A stretch of DNA of 64,000 bases from Pseudoalteromonas viridis (GCF_017742995.1 NZ_CP072425.1:1302001-1366000); one strand, 5' to 3'. Shown: positions 1-14,106, numbered from the stretch's first letter. Numbers and translations are program-made. The notes: a model not told the origin generated them from the letters alone.

Positions 1-563
1 AAGTGCGTTTCGTTGAAGACAACTGGGAATCACCTACGCTAGGTGCCTGGGGTCTGGGCTGGGAGGTTTGGCTTAACGGCATGGAAGTGACTCAGTTCAC
101 CTACTTCCAGCAGGTCGGTGGCCTGGAATGCTCGCCGGTTACGGGTGAGATCACCTATGGTTTAGAGCGACTGGCCATGTATATACAAGGTGTTGATAGC
201 ATCTATGATCTGATCTGGACCGACGGTCCTATGGGTCGCGTAACCTATGGTGACGTGTTCCATCAAAACGAAGTAGAGCAGTCGACCTACAACTTTGAAC
301 ATGCAGATGTAGATGCATTGTTCAAGCAGTTCGATCAGTGTGAACTGGAAAGTCAGAAGCTGATCGAAGCGGGATTACCTTTACCAGCTTACGAGCAGGT
401 GATGAAAGCATCGCATGCCTTCAACCTGCTGGATGCGCGTCATGCGATTTCTGTTACAGAACGTCAGCGTTATATTTTACGCGTGCGTGCACTGTCTAAG
501 GCGTGTGCCCAGGCTTATTATGAGGCCCGTGAGGCACTCGGATTCCCGCTTTGTAAGGATTAA
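1..563 (+). CDS. glyQ: Glycyl-tRNA synthetase alpha subunit, C-terminal part (gene starts before the window)
   Basis: The alpha chain of the tetrameric (alpha2beta2) bacterial glycine-tRNA ligase carries the class II catalytic core that activates glycine with ATP. The 187 visible codons match GlyQ from about residue 115 to the end. Seen are [20 protein letters not shown] near the start, the [17 protein letters not shown] helix that forms class II motif 3, and the C-terminal [17 protein letters not shown] segment. No start is visible because the frame is open at base 1. The stop TAA at 561-563 is followed after 2 nt by the ATG of glyS, so both subunits come from one operon, as is usual in Gammaproteobacteria. 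Confidence 0.97.
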   Translation, partial: VRFVEDNWESPTLGAWGLGWEVWLNGMEVTQFTYFQQVGGLECSPVTGEITYGLERLAMYIQGVDSIYDLIWTDGPMGRVTYGDVFHQNEVEQSTYNFEHADVDALFKQFDQCELESQKLIEAGLPLPAYEQVMKASHAFNLLDARHAISVTERQRYILRVRALSKACAQAYYEAREALGFPLCKD

Positions 564-565
564 TC

Positions 566-2635
566 ATGACCACAGAAAATCTATTAGTTGAAATTGGTAC
601 TGAAGAGTTACCACCAAAAGCCTTACGTAAGCTGGCAGAATCATTTGCCGAGAATATGCAGGCGGAACTGACCGGCCTTGAGCTGGCATTTGAAGACATT
701 AGCTGGTACGCATCACCACGTCGTTTGGGTTTAAAAGTAGCGAATTTGCAAACCCAGCAACAGGACAAAGTGGTTGAGAAGCGTGGCCCGGCAACCAAAG
801 CCGCATTCGATGCGGATGGTAATCCGACTAAAGCAGCGATGGGCTGGGCGCGTGGCTGTGGCATCGAAGTATCAGAAGCTGAAACTCTGGAAACTGACAA
901 AGGTGCCTGGTTGCTACACCGTGCAACCGTAGCCGGTCAGCAGGCGAGCGCTTTGTTGTCAGATGCCATTGCTAAGTCTTTGGCTAAACTGCCTATCCCA
1001 AAACCCATGCGCTGGGGTGCTAACAAAACGCAATTTATCCGCCCGGTACACACCGTGGCTGCGTTACTTGGCAGTGAAGTTGTATCTGGCGAAGTATTAG
1101 GTAAAACCATTTCAAACCAGCTTCAGGGCCATCGTTTTCACCATCCTGAACGGGTCAGTATTAACCACGCTGATGACGCATTTGAGACCCTCAAAGGAGC
1201 GTACGTCATTGCCGACTACGAAGCACGTAAGGCACTCATTCGTGAGCAGATCAACGCAGAGGCTGACAAGCTGGGTGCGGTTGTGGCGATGGATGAAGAC
1301 CTGCTGGAAGAAGTGACGTCGCTGGTTGAGTGGCCTGTAACTTTGGTGGCATCGTTTGAGGAAGAGTTCCTGTCGGTCCCTGCTGAAGCGCTGATCTACA
1401 CCATGAAAGACGATCAGAAATACTTCCCGCTGCTGGATCAGTCGGGCAAGTTGATCAACAAATTCCTGTTCGTATCTAATATCGAAAGTAAAGATCCGAG
1501 CGTGGTGATCTCAGGTAATGAGAAGGTGGTTCGTCCGCGCTTGGCGGATGCGCAGTTCTTCTTTGAAACCGATAAGAAGAAAACCCTGGAGAGCCGCCTG
1601 GAATCGTTGGGCACGGTATTGTTCCAAAAGCAGCTGGGTACATTAAAAGACAAGTCTGAGCGTATTGCTGCTTTGGCTGGTTTTATTGCTGAGCAATTGG
1701 GTGCCGATAAAGCACTGGCTGAACGTGCAGGTTTGTTGAGTAAAACCGACCTGATGACTGAAATGGTTATGGAGTTCACCGATGTACAGGGCGTGATGGG
1801 CATGCACTATGCGCGTATCGACGGTGAAGCCGAAGAGGTCGCTGTCGCGCAGAATGAGCAATATATGCCGCGCTTTGCCGGTGATGCTTTGCCGTCAAAC
1901 CCAATCAGTTGTGCTGTTGCACTGGCGGACAAGTTTGATACCCTGGTGGGTATTTTTGGCATTGGCCAGACGCCAAAAGGCGATAAAGATCCGTTTGCTC
2001 TGCGTCGTGCTGCCATTGGTGCCTTGCGTATTATGGTTGAGAAAGAGCTCGAGCTGGACATTCATGCGCTGGTCGAACAGTCTCGCACATTGTTCGGTGA
2101 CAAGCTCACTAACGACAATGTGGCCGAAGAGGTGTTTGAGTTTATGCTGGGTCGTTTCCGTGCCTGGTATCAGGATGAAGGCATTGCCGTGGATGTGATC
2201 CAGGCCGTGCTGGCCCGTCGTCCTTCTCAGCCGGTTGACTTCGATCGCCGCGTGAAAGCCGTGAGTCACTTCAGAACGCTGGAGCAGGCAGACGCACTGG
2301 CGGCAGCGAATAAGCGCGTTAACAACATTCTGGCGAAGAACAATATCACCAGCGACGCTGAGGTGAACACGGCCTTGTTGTCAGAAGCCGCAGAACAGCA
2401 GCTGGCACAGGAAGTCGCGGCACTGACTGCTGAACTGGCACCGGTTTATGCACAGGGGGATTACCAGCAAGCACTGACACGTCTGGCAAGCCTGCGCGAA
2501 GCAGTAGACAACTTCTTTGATAACGTCATGGTGATGGCAGACGACGAAGCGGTGAAGCAAAACCGCCTCGCACTGCTTAGCCAGCTGAGTCGCTTGTTCC
2601 TCAACACAGCGGACATCTCTGTCTTACAAAACTAA
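566..2635 (+). CDS. glyS: Glycyl-tRNA synthetase beta subunit
   Basis: The beta chain of glycine-tRNA ligase recognises and holds tRNA-Gly for the alpha catalytic subunit. The 689 residues equal the length of E. coli GlyS. The N-terminus has the family signature [18 protein letters not shown], followed by [13 protein letters not shown] and the [16 protein letters not shown] segment. An HD-like region and the C-terminal DALR-type anticodon-binding helices ([19 protein letters not shown]) follow. The start lies 2 nt after the glyQ stop. A strong hairpin terminator follows at 2656-2683, so glyQS is probably the end of its transcription unit. Confidence 0.97.
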   Translation: MTTENLLVEIGTEELPPKALRKLAESFAENMQAELTGLELAFEDISWYASPRRLGLKVANLQTQQQDKVVEKRGPATKAAFDADGNPTKAAMGWARGCGIEVSEAETLETDKGAWLLHRATVAGQQASALLSDAIAKSLAKLPIPKPMRWGANKTQFIRPVHTVAALLGSEVVSGEVLGKTISNQLQGHRFHHPERVSINHADDAFETLKGAYVIADYEARKALIREQINAEADKLGAVVAMDEDLLEEVTSLVEWPVTLVASFEEEFLSVPAEALIYTMKDDQKYFPLLDQSGKLINKFLFVSNIESKDPSVVISGNEKVVRPRLADAQFFFETDKKKTLESRLESLGTVLFQKQLGTLKDKSERIAALAGFIAEQLGADKALAERAGLLSKTDLMTEMVMEFTDVQGVMGMHYARIDGEAEEVAVAQNEQYMPRFAGDALPSNPISCAVALADKFDTLVGIFGIGQTPKGDKDPFALRRAAIGALRIMVEKELELDIHALVEQSRTLFGDKLTNDNVAEEVFEFMLGRFRAWYQDEGIAVDVIQAVLARRPSQPVDFDRRVKAVSHFRTLEQADALAAANKRVNNILAKNNITSDAEVNTALLSEAAEQQLAQEVAALTAELAPVYAQGDYQQALTRLASLREAVDNFFDNVMVMADDEAVKQNRLALLSQLSRLFLNTADISVLQN

Positions 2636-2655
2636 GACAGCCAATCTTAAAACAA

Positions 2656-2683
2656 GCCAGCATTCGTGCTGGCTTTTATTTTT
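2656..2683 (+). terminator. Rho-independent terminator of glyQS
   Basis: A perfect 7-bp stem (GCCAGCA / TGCTGGC) with a TTCG loop is followed by a T-rich tract. It begins 20 nt after the glyS stop and separates glyQS from the lipoprotein gene downstream. Confidence 0.85.
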
Positions 2684-2699
2684 GTGATCGGGATTAACA

Positions 2700-3161
2700 A
2701 TGAAACAGCACATCTTTGCTTTGATTGCGGCGCTGGGTTTGAGCGCCTGTACCACAGCACCGGGTAAGCCAACCAACGGCGCGGCTGAGCAGCAGGTACA
2801 AACTGGCCATGCAGCGGTAAGTTCGCTGGACAGACCTATGTATTTACGTGGTGACTTTACTTTATGGGATGCCGATGAAGTCTATCGGTTAAAGCAAACA
2901 CAGACTGGGTTGTATAGTGTCCGTGTGCGTTTTATGAGTCCGGGTAAAGTCTATGAATTTAAAATTGCCGATGCAAAGTGGACGCCGGGTTACAACTGTG
3001 GCTTTCGCTACGATGGCAAAGTGAGCCTGGGTAAACCGCTGGCAGCAGACTGTGATACGGTATACAACTATTTTGGTTTTATGCCCGACAGAAAAGGTTG
3101 GTATCGGATTGCATTGGACTTGAGAGGCGAAGTTCCCCAGTTAATTGTGCAGCGCGATTAA
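2700..3161 (+). CDS. Predicted lipoprotein with a starch-binding-like beta-sandwich domain
   Basis: A 153-residue protein with a lipoprotein signal peptide: basic N-terminus, hydrophobic stretch and the lipobox LSAC with Cys16 or 17 as the lipidation site. After a Ser/Thr/Gln-rich linker, residues about 48-150 contain MYLRGDFTLWDADEVYRL and YEFKIADAKWTPGYNCGF. This pattern resembles the small carbohydrate-binding sandwich modules attached to pullulanases and amylases. A role in binding sugar or envelope polymers is an inference from that resemblance. The two cysteines at NCG and AADCD could form a disulfide, which fits export. It stands alone between the glyQS terminator and the convergent tusA, so context does not help. 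Function is otherwise unknown. Confidence 0.7.
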   Translation: MKQHIFALIAALGLSACTTAPGKPTNGAAEQQVQTGHAAVSSLDRPMYLRGDFTLWDADEVYRLKQTQTGLYSVRVRFMSPGKVYEFKIADAKWTPGYNCGFRYDGKVSLGKPLAADCDTVYNYFGFMPDRKGWYRIALDLRGEVPQLIVQRD

Positions 3162-3214
3162 GCGCGGCCTTTCGCATTTAGATGCCCGATCGCATGTAGT
3201 GCGTGAATAAAAGC

Positions 3215-3240
3215 GCTGGTGGACGGTTGCACCAGCTTTG
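3215..3240. terminator. Weak hairpin between convergent lipoprotein gene and tusA
   Basis: A 7-bp inverted repeat (GCTGGTG / CACCAGC) with an 8-nt loop and only a three-T tail lies between two converging genes. It may stop transcription in one or both directions; the short tail makes this uncertain. Confidence 0.35.
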
Positions 3241-3243
3241 CGA

Positions 3244-3483
3244 TTATTTCCCTTTCTTCACCAGATAGCGATAAGGGACGCTATCCACTTCTTTCGCCAC
3301 CAGAGTATGATCCATAAACTCACAGAAACTGGGAATATCCCGGGTGGTAGATGGGTCGTCGGCCAGGATCAACAGGGTTTCACCGTCTTGCATTTTCCTC
3401 ACCTTGCCACGGATCATCATCACGGGCTCTGGGCATCGTAAGCCAATCGCATCGAGAGTGTGGTCAGTGTTGTCAAAGTTCAT
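3244..3483 (-). CDS. tusA: Sulfur carrier protein TusA
   Basis: A small cytoplasmic sulfur carrier that in E. coli takes persulfide sulfur from IscS and hands it to TusBCD for 2-thiouridine formation on tRNA wobble positions. The 79-residue length fits the family (81 in E. coli). The conserved LRCPEPVM segment puts the sulfur-carrying cysteine at residue 17, and [18 protein letters not shown] is the second typical stretch. The gene is monocistronic here, with the fadA terminator upstream on the same strand and the lipoprotein gene converging on its end. Confidence 0.93.
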   Translation of the reverse strand: MNFDNTDHTLDAIGLRCPEPVMMIRGKVRKMQDGETLLILADDPSTTRDIPSFCEFMDHTLVAKEVDSVPYRYLVKKGK

Positions 3484-3564
3484 GGCAGTACCCTTTAAAA
3501 TAAAGCGCCTATTCTAACGCGCCTGAAGTGACAAATAAATATGCAAGTTCAGATACCCAGTCAC

Positions 3565-3597
3565 GAAAAAAGGCAAGCTACACGAAGCAGCTTGCCT
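3565..3597 (-). terminator. Terminator of the fadBA operon
   Basis: On the minus strand a 9-bp perfect stem (AGGCAAGCT / AGCTTGCCT) is followed by six T residues, about 40 nt after the fadA stop. This is a canonical intrinsic terminator. Confidence 0.85.
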
Positions 3598-3636
3598 TGG
3601 TCACCAAGTTAAAACGGTTAGGGAATAAGGTGCGGG

Positions 3637-6970
<3,334 letters not shown>

Positions 6971-7327
6971 ACATGTTCTCCCGTGTTTTTACACTGGTAC
7001 GATGAGTTGTCATTTCATCCAGTGTGGCGTCTTTAAAAGAAAATTGCAATGAAAAATTTACCGCAGGTTTACTGCAAAGGGTTAGGCACAATGCTAAGGT
7101 GGTTTGGCTGAATATTTTCCGGGTGACGGGTTCGCCCGGACGTTAAGCTTCGGGCAAGTTGCCGCACAATAGTCTGGCGTGAAACACAGGGCTGTTCAGT
7201 GTGCACACAGTGCGCCCGGGCAGGGAACTCAGAGAAAGGAAGGTGTTTTGGAGTGGGCCTTATTTTCATGCATTTTAAACGCCCCAGAACATTGACTGCC
7301 AATCAAGAGAATGAAAGTTAAAGCACT
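6971..7327. other. Divergent control region between fadB and slt
   Basis: This 357-bp stretch has no convincing gene. A 77-codon minus-strand frame at 7069-7302 lacks a ribosome site and any recognisable motif. The fadB-proximal part holds a FadR-like operator candidate at 6992-7008. The slt-proximal part ends in an A/G-rich stretch (AGAGAATGAAAG) before the slt ATG. The promoters of both divergent units must lie here. Confidence 0.6.
6992..7008. promoter_or_regulatory. Candidate FadR operator upstream of fadBA
   Basis: CACTGGTACGATGAGTT matches the gammaproteobacterial FadR site (AGCTGGTCCGACCTGTT, from memory) at 11 of 17 positions, including the left core CTGGT and right GTT. It sits 22 nt upstream of the fadB start codon, where FadR repression of fadBA is known in relatives. 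The right half is poorly conserved, so this is a candidate only. Confidence 0.35.
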
Positions 7328-9229
7328 ATGAAATTATGGTTTAGTCGTATTGCTGCCACCTGCCTTGCGGTGTGCAGTGGTGCCTGGAGTCACCTGGGTC
7401 AGGCTGCCGACTCGCATCAGGCGTTTAAAGACGCAGAGCGGGTGGCCTGGAGTGGTAATTATCAGGCTTTTAAGCGCTCGCTCGGCGAGCTCGATCATCC
7501 GCTCAAGCCTTATGTCGAGGCGACTTTCTACAAGCGTCACCCCAAACTTAAATATCAGGACGAGATAGGGCGCTTTTTATCTGTGTACGATCATACGCCG
7601 CTGGACTGGATGGTACGTAAGAGCTGGCTGGATTACCTCAAGCGGCGCAACAAAAAAGCCTTATTTATTGAGCACTATCAGGACACCAGTAATGCCGAGC
7701 TGAAGTGCACCTATTTGCAGTTTCAGCTTGACCTGGGCGCGCCGGAAAAAGCCATTTTGGATCAGGTGGAGCCGTTGTGGGTAGTCGGCAAGTCACAGCC
7801 AAAAGCCTGCGACAAGTTGTTTAACCAGTGGCAAAAAGCCGGGTATCGGACACAAGCGCTGGTGTGGCAAAGGATCACCCATGCCGCGCAGGGCGGCCAG
7901 GCCTCGTTGTTGAAGTATTTAAAAACCCTGTTGCCGCGCAACGAAGCCTATCTGGCCGATCTGTATCTTAAGGTGCGTCGCGATCCCAGCGCCGCAGCCG
8001 GGTTATACCGATATAAAAAGCGTACTGCCAAAGAGGCGGAAATTGCTGTGTATGGCGTACGGCGTTTGATCTGGCGCGATCCTAAACTGGCGTTGCGGGC
8101 CTGGGACAAGTTGCAGGAAATGTTCACCTTTAGTCAGGCGCAACAAGATAGTGTGGCCTACCGGTTTGCCTTGGCGCTGGCCTCCAAAGGTCATGAGCAG
8201 GCCAAGTTCTGGCTCAATAAAGTGCCTCAGGAATTACAGGATAAAAAGCTGCGCCAGTGGCTGATGAGTAATATGCTCAAAGAGCAGGACTGGGAAGGGA
8301 TCGCGGTGCTGTTCACCGGCATGGAGAACCTCAGCCATGGTCAAAAATACTGGCTGGGTTACAGTTATGCCAAACGTGAGCAGATGGATAAAGCGCAGGC
8401 GCTGTGGCGCCAGATAGCACCGGAGCGCGACTACTATGGTTTTCTGGCGGCAGCGCGGCTGGGGTTACCGGCGCAATTGAATGCCGAACCGCTTAATGTA
8501 CCGCCCAGTATTGTCGCCAAAGTATCTGAAGCACCCGGCTTTAAGCGCGCCAAAGCCTTATATGAGCTGGAGCGCTTCACCGCAGCCCGGCGCGAGTGGA
8601 ATTATCTGACCAACACTTCCAGCACCGCTGAAAAGCTGGCGGCCTCGGTGCTGGCCGCTGAGCTCGACTGGTATGACAGCACCATCTATACCCTGGCGCA
8701 GATCAAGGCATGGAACTACGTCGACCTGCGTTTTCCGATGGCCTTCGATGACTTGTTTGAGCGCTACAGTGAACGCAATGATGTGGACCTGGCGTGGAGC
8801 TTTGCGATTGCCCGCAGAGAAAGCTCATTTGCCCCTGACGCTCGCTCGCACGCCGATGCCTACGGATTGATGCAGCTTTTACCGAGCACGGCTAAATATG
8901 TTGCTAAATCAAGGGTATCTACGCGTCAGCTGATGAGGCCCGCCACCAATATTCGCCTGGGCACGGATTACCTCGATTATCTGAAGGGCAAGAACAAAGG
9001 CAATGAGATCCTCGCTACGGCTTCTTATAATGCCGGTTTTCACCGTGTGAAGCGCTGGATCCCGCAAGAGGCCATGCCAGCGGAGTTATGGATCGAGTTG
9101 ATCCCCTATCGGGAAACCCGTGATTACGTGAAAAACGTGATGGCGTACCGGCAGGTCTATCACACTAAGTTAGGTCGTGAAGGGAACATTCTGGCCGGGA
9201 TCCTGGATATGCAGATCGGCGGTAAGTAG
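7328..9229 (+). CDS. slt: Soluble lytic murein transglycosylase (Slt70 family)
   Basis: A periplasmic enzyme that cleaves the MurNAc-GlcNAc bond of peptidoglycan, giving 1,6-anhydro ends during wall turnover. The 633-residue product starts with a cleavable signal peptide (about residues 1-27, ending near GQAADS). A long alpha-superhelical doughnut region spans residues about 30-470. The lysozyme-like catalytic domain follows, with the catalytic Glu498 in ARRESSF, the AYGLMQLLPSTAK motif and TASYNAGFHRVKRW. Length and order match E. coli Slt70. A separate promoter is likely, as it diverges from fadBA. Confidence 0.95.
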   Translation: MKLWFSRIAATCLAVCSGAWSHLGQAADSHQAFKDAERVAWSGNYQAFKRSLGELDHPLKPYVEATFYKRHPKLKYQDEIGRFLSVYDHTPLDWMVRKSWLDYLKRRNKKALFIEHYQDTSNAELKCTYLQFQLDLGAPEKAILDQVEPLWVVGKSQPKACDKLFNQWQKAGYRTQALVWQRITHAAQGGQASLLKYLKTLLPRNEAYLADLYLKVRRDPSAAAGLYRYKKRTAKEAEIAVYGVRRLIWRDPKLALRAWDKLQEMFTFSQAQQDSVAYRFALALASKGHEQAKFWLNKVPQELQDKKLRQWLMSNMLKEQDWEGIAVLFTGMENLSHGQKYWLGYSYAKREQMDKAQALWRQIAPERDYYGFLAAARLGLPAQLNAEPLNVPPSIVAKVSEAPGFKRAKALYELERFTAARREWNYLTNTSSTAEKLAASVLAAELDWYDSTIYTLAQIKAWNYVDLRFPMAFDDLFERYSERNDVDLAWSFAIARRESSFAPDARSHADAYGLMQLLPSTAKYVAKSRVSTRQLMRPATNIRLGTDYLDYLKGKNKGNEILATASYNAGFHRVKRWIPQEAMPAELWIELIPYRETRDYVKNVMAYRQVYHTKLGREGNILAGILDMQIGGK

Positions 9230-9331
9230 AGGCAGTTTGTTGGTCTGTCTCGCGATAGCGGGGCTGACCGCGGGCCACTTTACTTCTTTTAACCGGTGGC
9301 GCTATGTTAGACTCAGTCACAAGCGAATTAA

Positions 9332-10675
<1,344 letters not shown>

Positions 10676-10710
10676 GCTTTGCCCTGTACCAAACTGAACT
10701 ATGTTAAACT

Positions 10711-10736
10711 GGGAGCCAAGTGCTCCCTGTGTTTTT
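10711..10736 (+). terminator. Possible weak terminator after pepQ
   Basis: A 6-bp GC-rich stem (GGGAGC / GCTCCC) with a 5-nt loop is followed by TGTGTTTTT, 12 nt before the yigZ ATG. It could end part of the pepQ transcripts. It also lies just after a TATGTT element that could be a -10 box for yigZ. Confidence 0.4.
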
Positions 10737-10747
10737 GTTGAATACTC

Positions 10748-11365
10748 ATGTCTGAATACGCCATTCCCAGCCGTTCTATTTCCCATCACGAAGAAATTAA
10801 GAAAAGCACTTTTATTGTGCATATTGCCCATACGCCGACAATTGCTGATGCCAAAGCATTTATCCGGAGTATTAACGAGCAGTATCCGGATGCGCGACAT
10901 AACTGCTGGGCCCATATCGCCGGTGCGCCGGGTGGCAGCCATGTCTTAGGTTTTTCGGATGACGGGGAGCCCAATGGGACGGCAGGTAAGCCGATGCTGA
11001 ACGTATTACTTGGCTCCGGGCTGGGCGAGATCACCGCGGTCACAACCCGTTACTTCGGCGGTATTAAGCTGGGCACCGGCGGCCTGGTTCGCGCTTACGG
11101 TGGGACACTGAATAATGCGCTGGCCGTACTGCCAACGCAAATTAAGATCCCGGCAAGTACGCTGGTGGGGGAGTCGGACTACGCGCTGCAGGGAAACATA
11201 GAGCAGCACCTCAGTAGTCAGTACACCGTGCTGAATATAGATAAACAGTACGGCGCGACGATCCGCTGGGAAATTGAACTAGACAGCCGGGAAGCTAAAA
11301 CGGCCATAGCGTCGGTGTACGATCTCACTCACGGTGCCGTCTCGCTGGCGATCAAACAGCCCTGA
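10748..11365 (+). CDS. yigZ: IMPACT/YigZ family protein
   Basis: A cytoplasmic protein of 205 residues (204 in E. coli YigZ). The N-terminal IMPACT domain (UPF0029) shows KKSTFIVHIAHTPT, DARHNCWAHIAG, the glycine-rich DDGEPNGTAGKPML segment, and TRYFGGIKLGTGGLVRAYGG, the family hallmark. The C-terminal domain is the DUF1949 ferredoxin-like fold. The biochemical role is not firmly established; eukaryotic IMPACT acts on GCN1 signalling and bacterial members are thought to bind nucleic acid or nucleotide. It lies between pepQ and trkH, as in E. coli, and is probably co-transcribed with trkH or pepQ. Confidence 0.92.
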   Translation: MSEYAIPSRSISHHEEIKKSTFIVHIAHTPTIADAKAFIRSINEQYPDARHNCWAHIAGAPGGSHVLGFSDDGEPNGTAGKPMLNVLLGSGLGEITAVTTRYFGGIKLGTGGLVRAYGGTLNNALAVLPTQIKIPASTLVGESDYALQGNIEQHLSSQYTVLNIDKQYGATIRWEIELDSREAKTAIASVYDLTHGAVSLAIKQP

Positions 11366-11441
11366 GCGGTGTTTCGCGGTTTACTAACCGAGTGATGTAT
11401 TAGACAATCGGGTGTAATTACAATAACTCGCGAATCGCGCC

Positions 11442-12893
11442 ATGCAATTTCGTACCATTATAAAGATACTCGGACAGCTCGTTGCGCTCTTTAGTCTGAC
11501 TATGGTGCCTCCGGCTCTGGTGTCTTTGATCTACAAGGACGGCGGCGGTGTGCCGTTTGTTCTGGCATTTATCTTTAGTGTCCTGATTGGCCTGATGGCC
11601 TACTACCCAAACCGCAAAGAGCAGGGCGATCTGAAAGCCAGAGAGGGCTTTTTGATCGTGGTTTTGTTCTGGCTGGTACTGGGTGCCTTCGCGGCCGTGC
11701 CGCTGATCTTCTTAAGTGAGCCTAATCTGTCTTTTGCCGATGCTGTCTTTGAGGCATTTTCCGGTCTGACAACCACAGGCGCGACGGTCCTGACAGGCAT
11801 TGAGTATTTACCTAAGTCTGTACTTTTCTATCGCCAGCAACTGCAGTGGCTTGGCGGTATGGGGATCATTGTACTGGCCGTTGCCGTACTGCCTATGCTC
11901 GGCGTAGGTGGCATGCAGCTGTACCGGGCAGAAACGCCAGGGCCGGTCAAGGATTCCAAGATGACGCCGCGCATTGCCGATACCGCCAAGCATTTATGGT
12001 ATATCTATGTGACGCTGACTCTGGCCTGTACGCTGGCGTATGCCTGGGCAGGCATGAGCTGGTTTGATGCCATTTGTCATGCCTTTGCGACCATCGCCAT
12101 TGGGGGGTTCTCAACCTATGACGCCTCGATAGGCTACTTCGACAGCCCAATGATCAATGCCATTTGTGTGTTCTTCCTGCTTATTGCTGCGGCTAACTTC
12201 TCTTTGCATTATGCGGCCGTGGCAGGTCGGAATATTAAAGTCTATTTCAGAGATCCTGAACTCAAAGTCTTTTTGTTTATTCAGCTGGCGCTGGTGGTGC
12301 TGTGTTTTGCGGTGCTGTCGTCCAAGCAGGTATACAGCAATGGGGATGAAACCCTGGATCATGCCTTGTTTCAGGCGGTCTCTATCAGCACCACCGCCGG
12401 CTTTGCCACCGACAGCTTTGCAGCCTGGCCTTTGTTCCTGCCAATTCTGCTGATTTTTTCCAGCTTTATTGGAGGCTGTGCGGGCTCCACGGGCGGCGGT
12501 ATGAAAGTAGTGCGGGTATTTTTACTCTATCTGCAGGGGATCCGGGAGCTTAATCGCCTGGTTCATCCGCGTGCCATCTATTCTATTAAGTTAGGTCGTA
12601 AAGCGTTGCCCGACAAGGTTGTCGAAGCGGTATGGGGCTTTTTCTCAGCCTATGCATTGGTATTTGTGATCATTATGATTGCACTGCTGGGTACCGGGCT
12701 GGATAACATCACAGCTTTCTCTGCCACTGCGGCCTGTCTGAATAATTTGGGTCCGGGCCTCGGCGATGTAGCCGCACATTATGGTGACATTCCTGATTCC
12801 GCGAAATGGATCCTGACCATCGCCATGGTCTTCGGCCGCCTCGAGATCTTCACCCTGCTGGTTCTGTTCACCCCCACGTTCTGGCGTGGGTGA
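11442..12893 (+). CDS. trkH: Trk potassium uptake system membrane subunit TrkH
   Basis: The K+-translocating inner-membrane subunit of the Trk system, gated by TrkA. Its 483 residues equal the length of E. coli TrkH. It is strongly hydrophobic throughout, with four pore-loop repeats: SGLTTTGATVLTG, TIAIGGFSTYD, SISTTAGFATDS and AACLNNLGPGLG. Each carries the glycine of the selectivity filter. The third-repeat intramembrane loop GGCAGSTGGGMKVVR is also present. The partner trkA lies 2 kb downstream on the opposite strand (14920-16296), an arrangement that brings both halves of the uptake system into one neighbourhood. A cluster of hairpins follows the stop. Confidence 0.96.
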   Translation: MQFRTIIKILGQLVALFSLTMVPPALVSLIYKDGGGVPFVLAFIFSVLIGLMAYYPNRKEQGDLKAREGFLIVVLFWLVLGAFAAVPLIFLSEPNLSFADAVFEAFSGLTTTGATVLTGIEYLPKSVLFYRQQLQWLGGMGIIVLAVAVLPMLGVGGMQLYRAETPGPVKDSKMTPRIADTAKHLWYIYVTLTLACTLAYAWAGMSWFDAICHAFATIAIGGFSTYDASIGYFDSPMINAICVFFLLIAAANFSLHYAAVAGRNIKVYFRDPELKVFLFIQLALVVLCFAVLSSKQVYSNGDETLDHALFQAVSISTTAGFATDSFAAWPLFLPILLIFSSFIGGCAGSTGGGMKVVRVFLLYLQGIRELNRLVHPRAIYSIKLGRKALPDKVVEAVWGFFSAYALVFVIIMIALLGTGLDNITAFSATAACLNNLGPGLGDVAAHYGDIPDSAKWILTIAMVFGRLEIFTLLVLFTPTFWRG

Positions 12894-12913
12894 GGCACGG
12901 TCGCTACGCGACG

Positions 12914-13137
12914 ACGAGTGACTTAACGTCACTCGGAGAGTGCCGAACGCTCGGCCGTGGATGGCCGAGCCGGAATACACCGCCATGGATGGCTTTGGGC
13001 ACTCACTTAACTCCAGCTGGCCGAACGCGAGGCCGCGGGCGCCGAGCTGTGGATGGCCGAGCAGGAATATACCGCCATGGATGGCTTCGAGCAATTACCT
13101 AAGCGCAGCTGGCCACAATACACCGCCACGGATGGCT
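12914..13137. repeat. Intergenic palindromic repeat cluster after trkH
   Basis: The segment contains a hairpin with an 8-bp stem at 12915-12935 (CGAGTGAC/GTCACTCG) and another at 12949-12970 (GCTCGGCC/GGCCGAGC). It also has three imperfect copies of a roughly 37-bp unit at 12958-12994, 13050-13086 and, shortened, 13110-13137. Each unit ends in CCGCCATGGATGGCT or a one-base variant, whose GCCAT-GG-ATGGC core is itself a perfect inverted repeat. Units 1 and 2 start 92 bp apart. The base composition is GC-rich against an AT-rich flank, which suggests a dispersed extragenic repeat rather than a gene. Confidence 0.75.
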
Positions 13138-13626
13138 ATCTCAACCAAGCTTGCTACCTGCATACAATCCCTCCTTTAGACGCGCATTGCATCCGATAAC
13201 CGACAAATATACCAGTAGTATTTAGAGGTTCCTCGTTTCTATAATCGTCACCTGTTCTGAGTCCGTCGACAGGGAGGGCTTGCTATGAACGCAAGCACAT
13301 TTAATACGCGTATCCAGCTGTAAAAAGACGTTCTTTTAACCTTATATGGGTAATTTTGTAAACATTAAGCTGGTCTCTTTACTTTTTTTAAAAGTGTTGA
13401 ATTAGTTTATGTTTATATTTATCAGCAGCTTGTGGTGTTCTAATCTTGTTTGGGAACAAACCTATATTAACTCTGGTTAAAAAAATATATCAAAAAGTGC
13501 AAAAAATGCATTTTTTCATTGTCGATGATGTCATATTTGTATCGTCAGGGTTAATGCCCGACCTTTTAAGTTGCCCACACAGGAAAGTGGGAGTTGCCTG
13601 AAAATAAAGTATGAGGAGTGGCCGGG
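13138..13626. other. AT-rich upstream region without a gene
   Basis: About 490 bp with no convincing coding frame. A hairpin (GCTTGC/GCAAGC, 7-nt loop) lies at 13279-13297. A perfect 16-bp palindrome AAAAAATGCATTTTTT sits at 13501-13516. A further short inverted repeat (CCCAC...GTGGG) occurs near 13574-13591, before the ribosome site of the next gene. The region probably carries the promoter and leader of the gene at 13627; no known riboswitch was recognised. Confidence 0.5.
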
Positions 13627-14106
13627 ATGTTTGCCATGTCACAACAAAATAAACACAAAGCAATAGCAGCAGGGATTGTAAGCCAGGTGAATCTGGCTGA
13701 TGGCGCCGGTGATTTAACTGAATGTGTGGCTCAGCTCAACCAGTATATGGGCGGTGCCGGGAGCTTACAGTACGATAGCCACTTGCCGTCTGCACACGAT
13801 AGCGTATCACTGCTGCGCTATGATGGCGTCGAAGTCAGCGAATGCATGATTGGCATTATTTCAGAAAATGCATTGTGGCAAACGCGTAGCTTACCACCGC
13901 TGGTAGAAAAAGCGCATGCGGGTCGGCTGGCTCATAGTCATCACGAGCAAACCTTGGGTATCACCTTTATTACCAAACGCAATGGTGAGCCTATGTTGTT
14001 CTTTACTGAGCACTACGAGCAACATCTAATGCTGAGCACGCTGGAAGTGCAAAGTCGCATGATGACCCTCAGGGATGCTGCCATTTTGCTGAAAGGGTAT
14101 TTGTAA
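13627..14106 (+). CDS. Hypothetical cytoplasmic protein
   Basis: A 159-residue protein I do not recognise. The ATG at 13627 is chosen because GAGGAG lies 8 nt before it; a GTG at 13618 is also in frame but overlaps that ribosome site. No signal peptide or membrane segment is visible. A mid-region IISENALWQTRSLPPLVEKA is followed by a His-rich stretch (HAGRLAHSHHEQ) and a beta-rich segment ITFITKRNGEPMLFFTEHY that looks like a small mixed alpha/beta fold. It precedes the PilZ gene on the same strand by about 95 nt, so both could belong to c-di-GMP-related surface control, but nothing in the sequence shows this. Confidence 0.75.
   Translation: MFAMSQQNKHKAIAAGIVSQVNLADGAGDLTECVAQLNQYMGGAGSLQYDSHLPSAHDSVSLLRYDGVEVSECMIGIISENALWQTRSLPPLVEKAHAGRLAHSHHEQTLGITFITKRNGEPMLFFTEHYEQHLMLSTLEVQSRMMTLRDAAILLKGYL

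Noticed and set aside
7069..7302. 77-codon minus-strand frame between fadB and slt
   Set aside because: No ribosome site, no recognisable motif, and it lies in the divergent promoter region.
12940..13179. Small ORF with RPWMA-like repeats
   Set aside because: It is a translation of the palindromic repeat units; alternative frames are equally open and no ribosome site is present.
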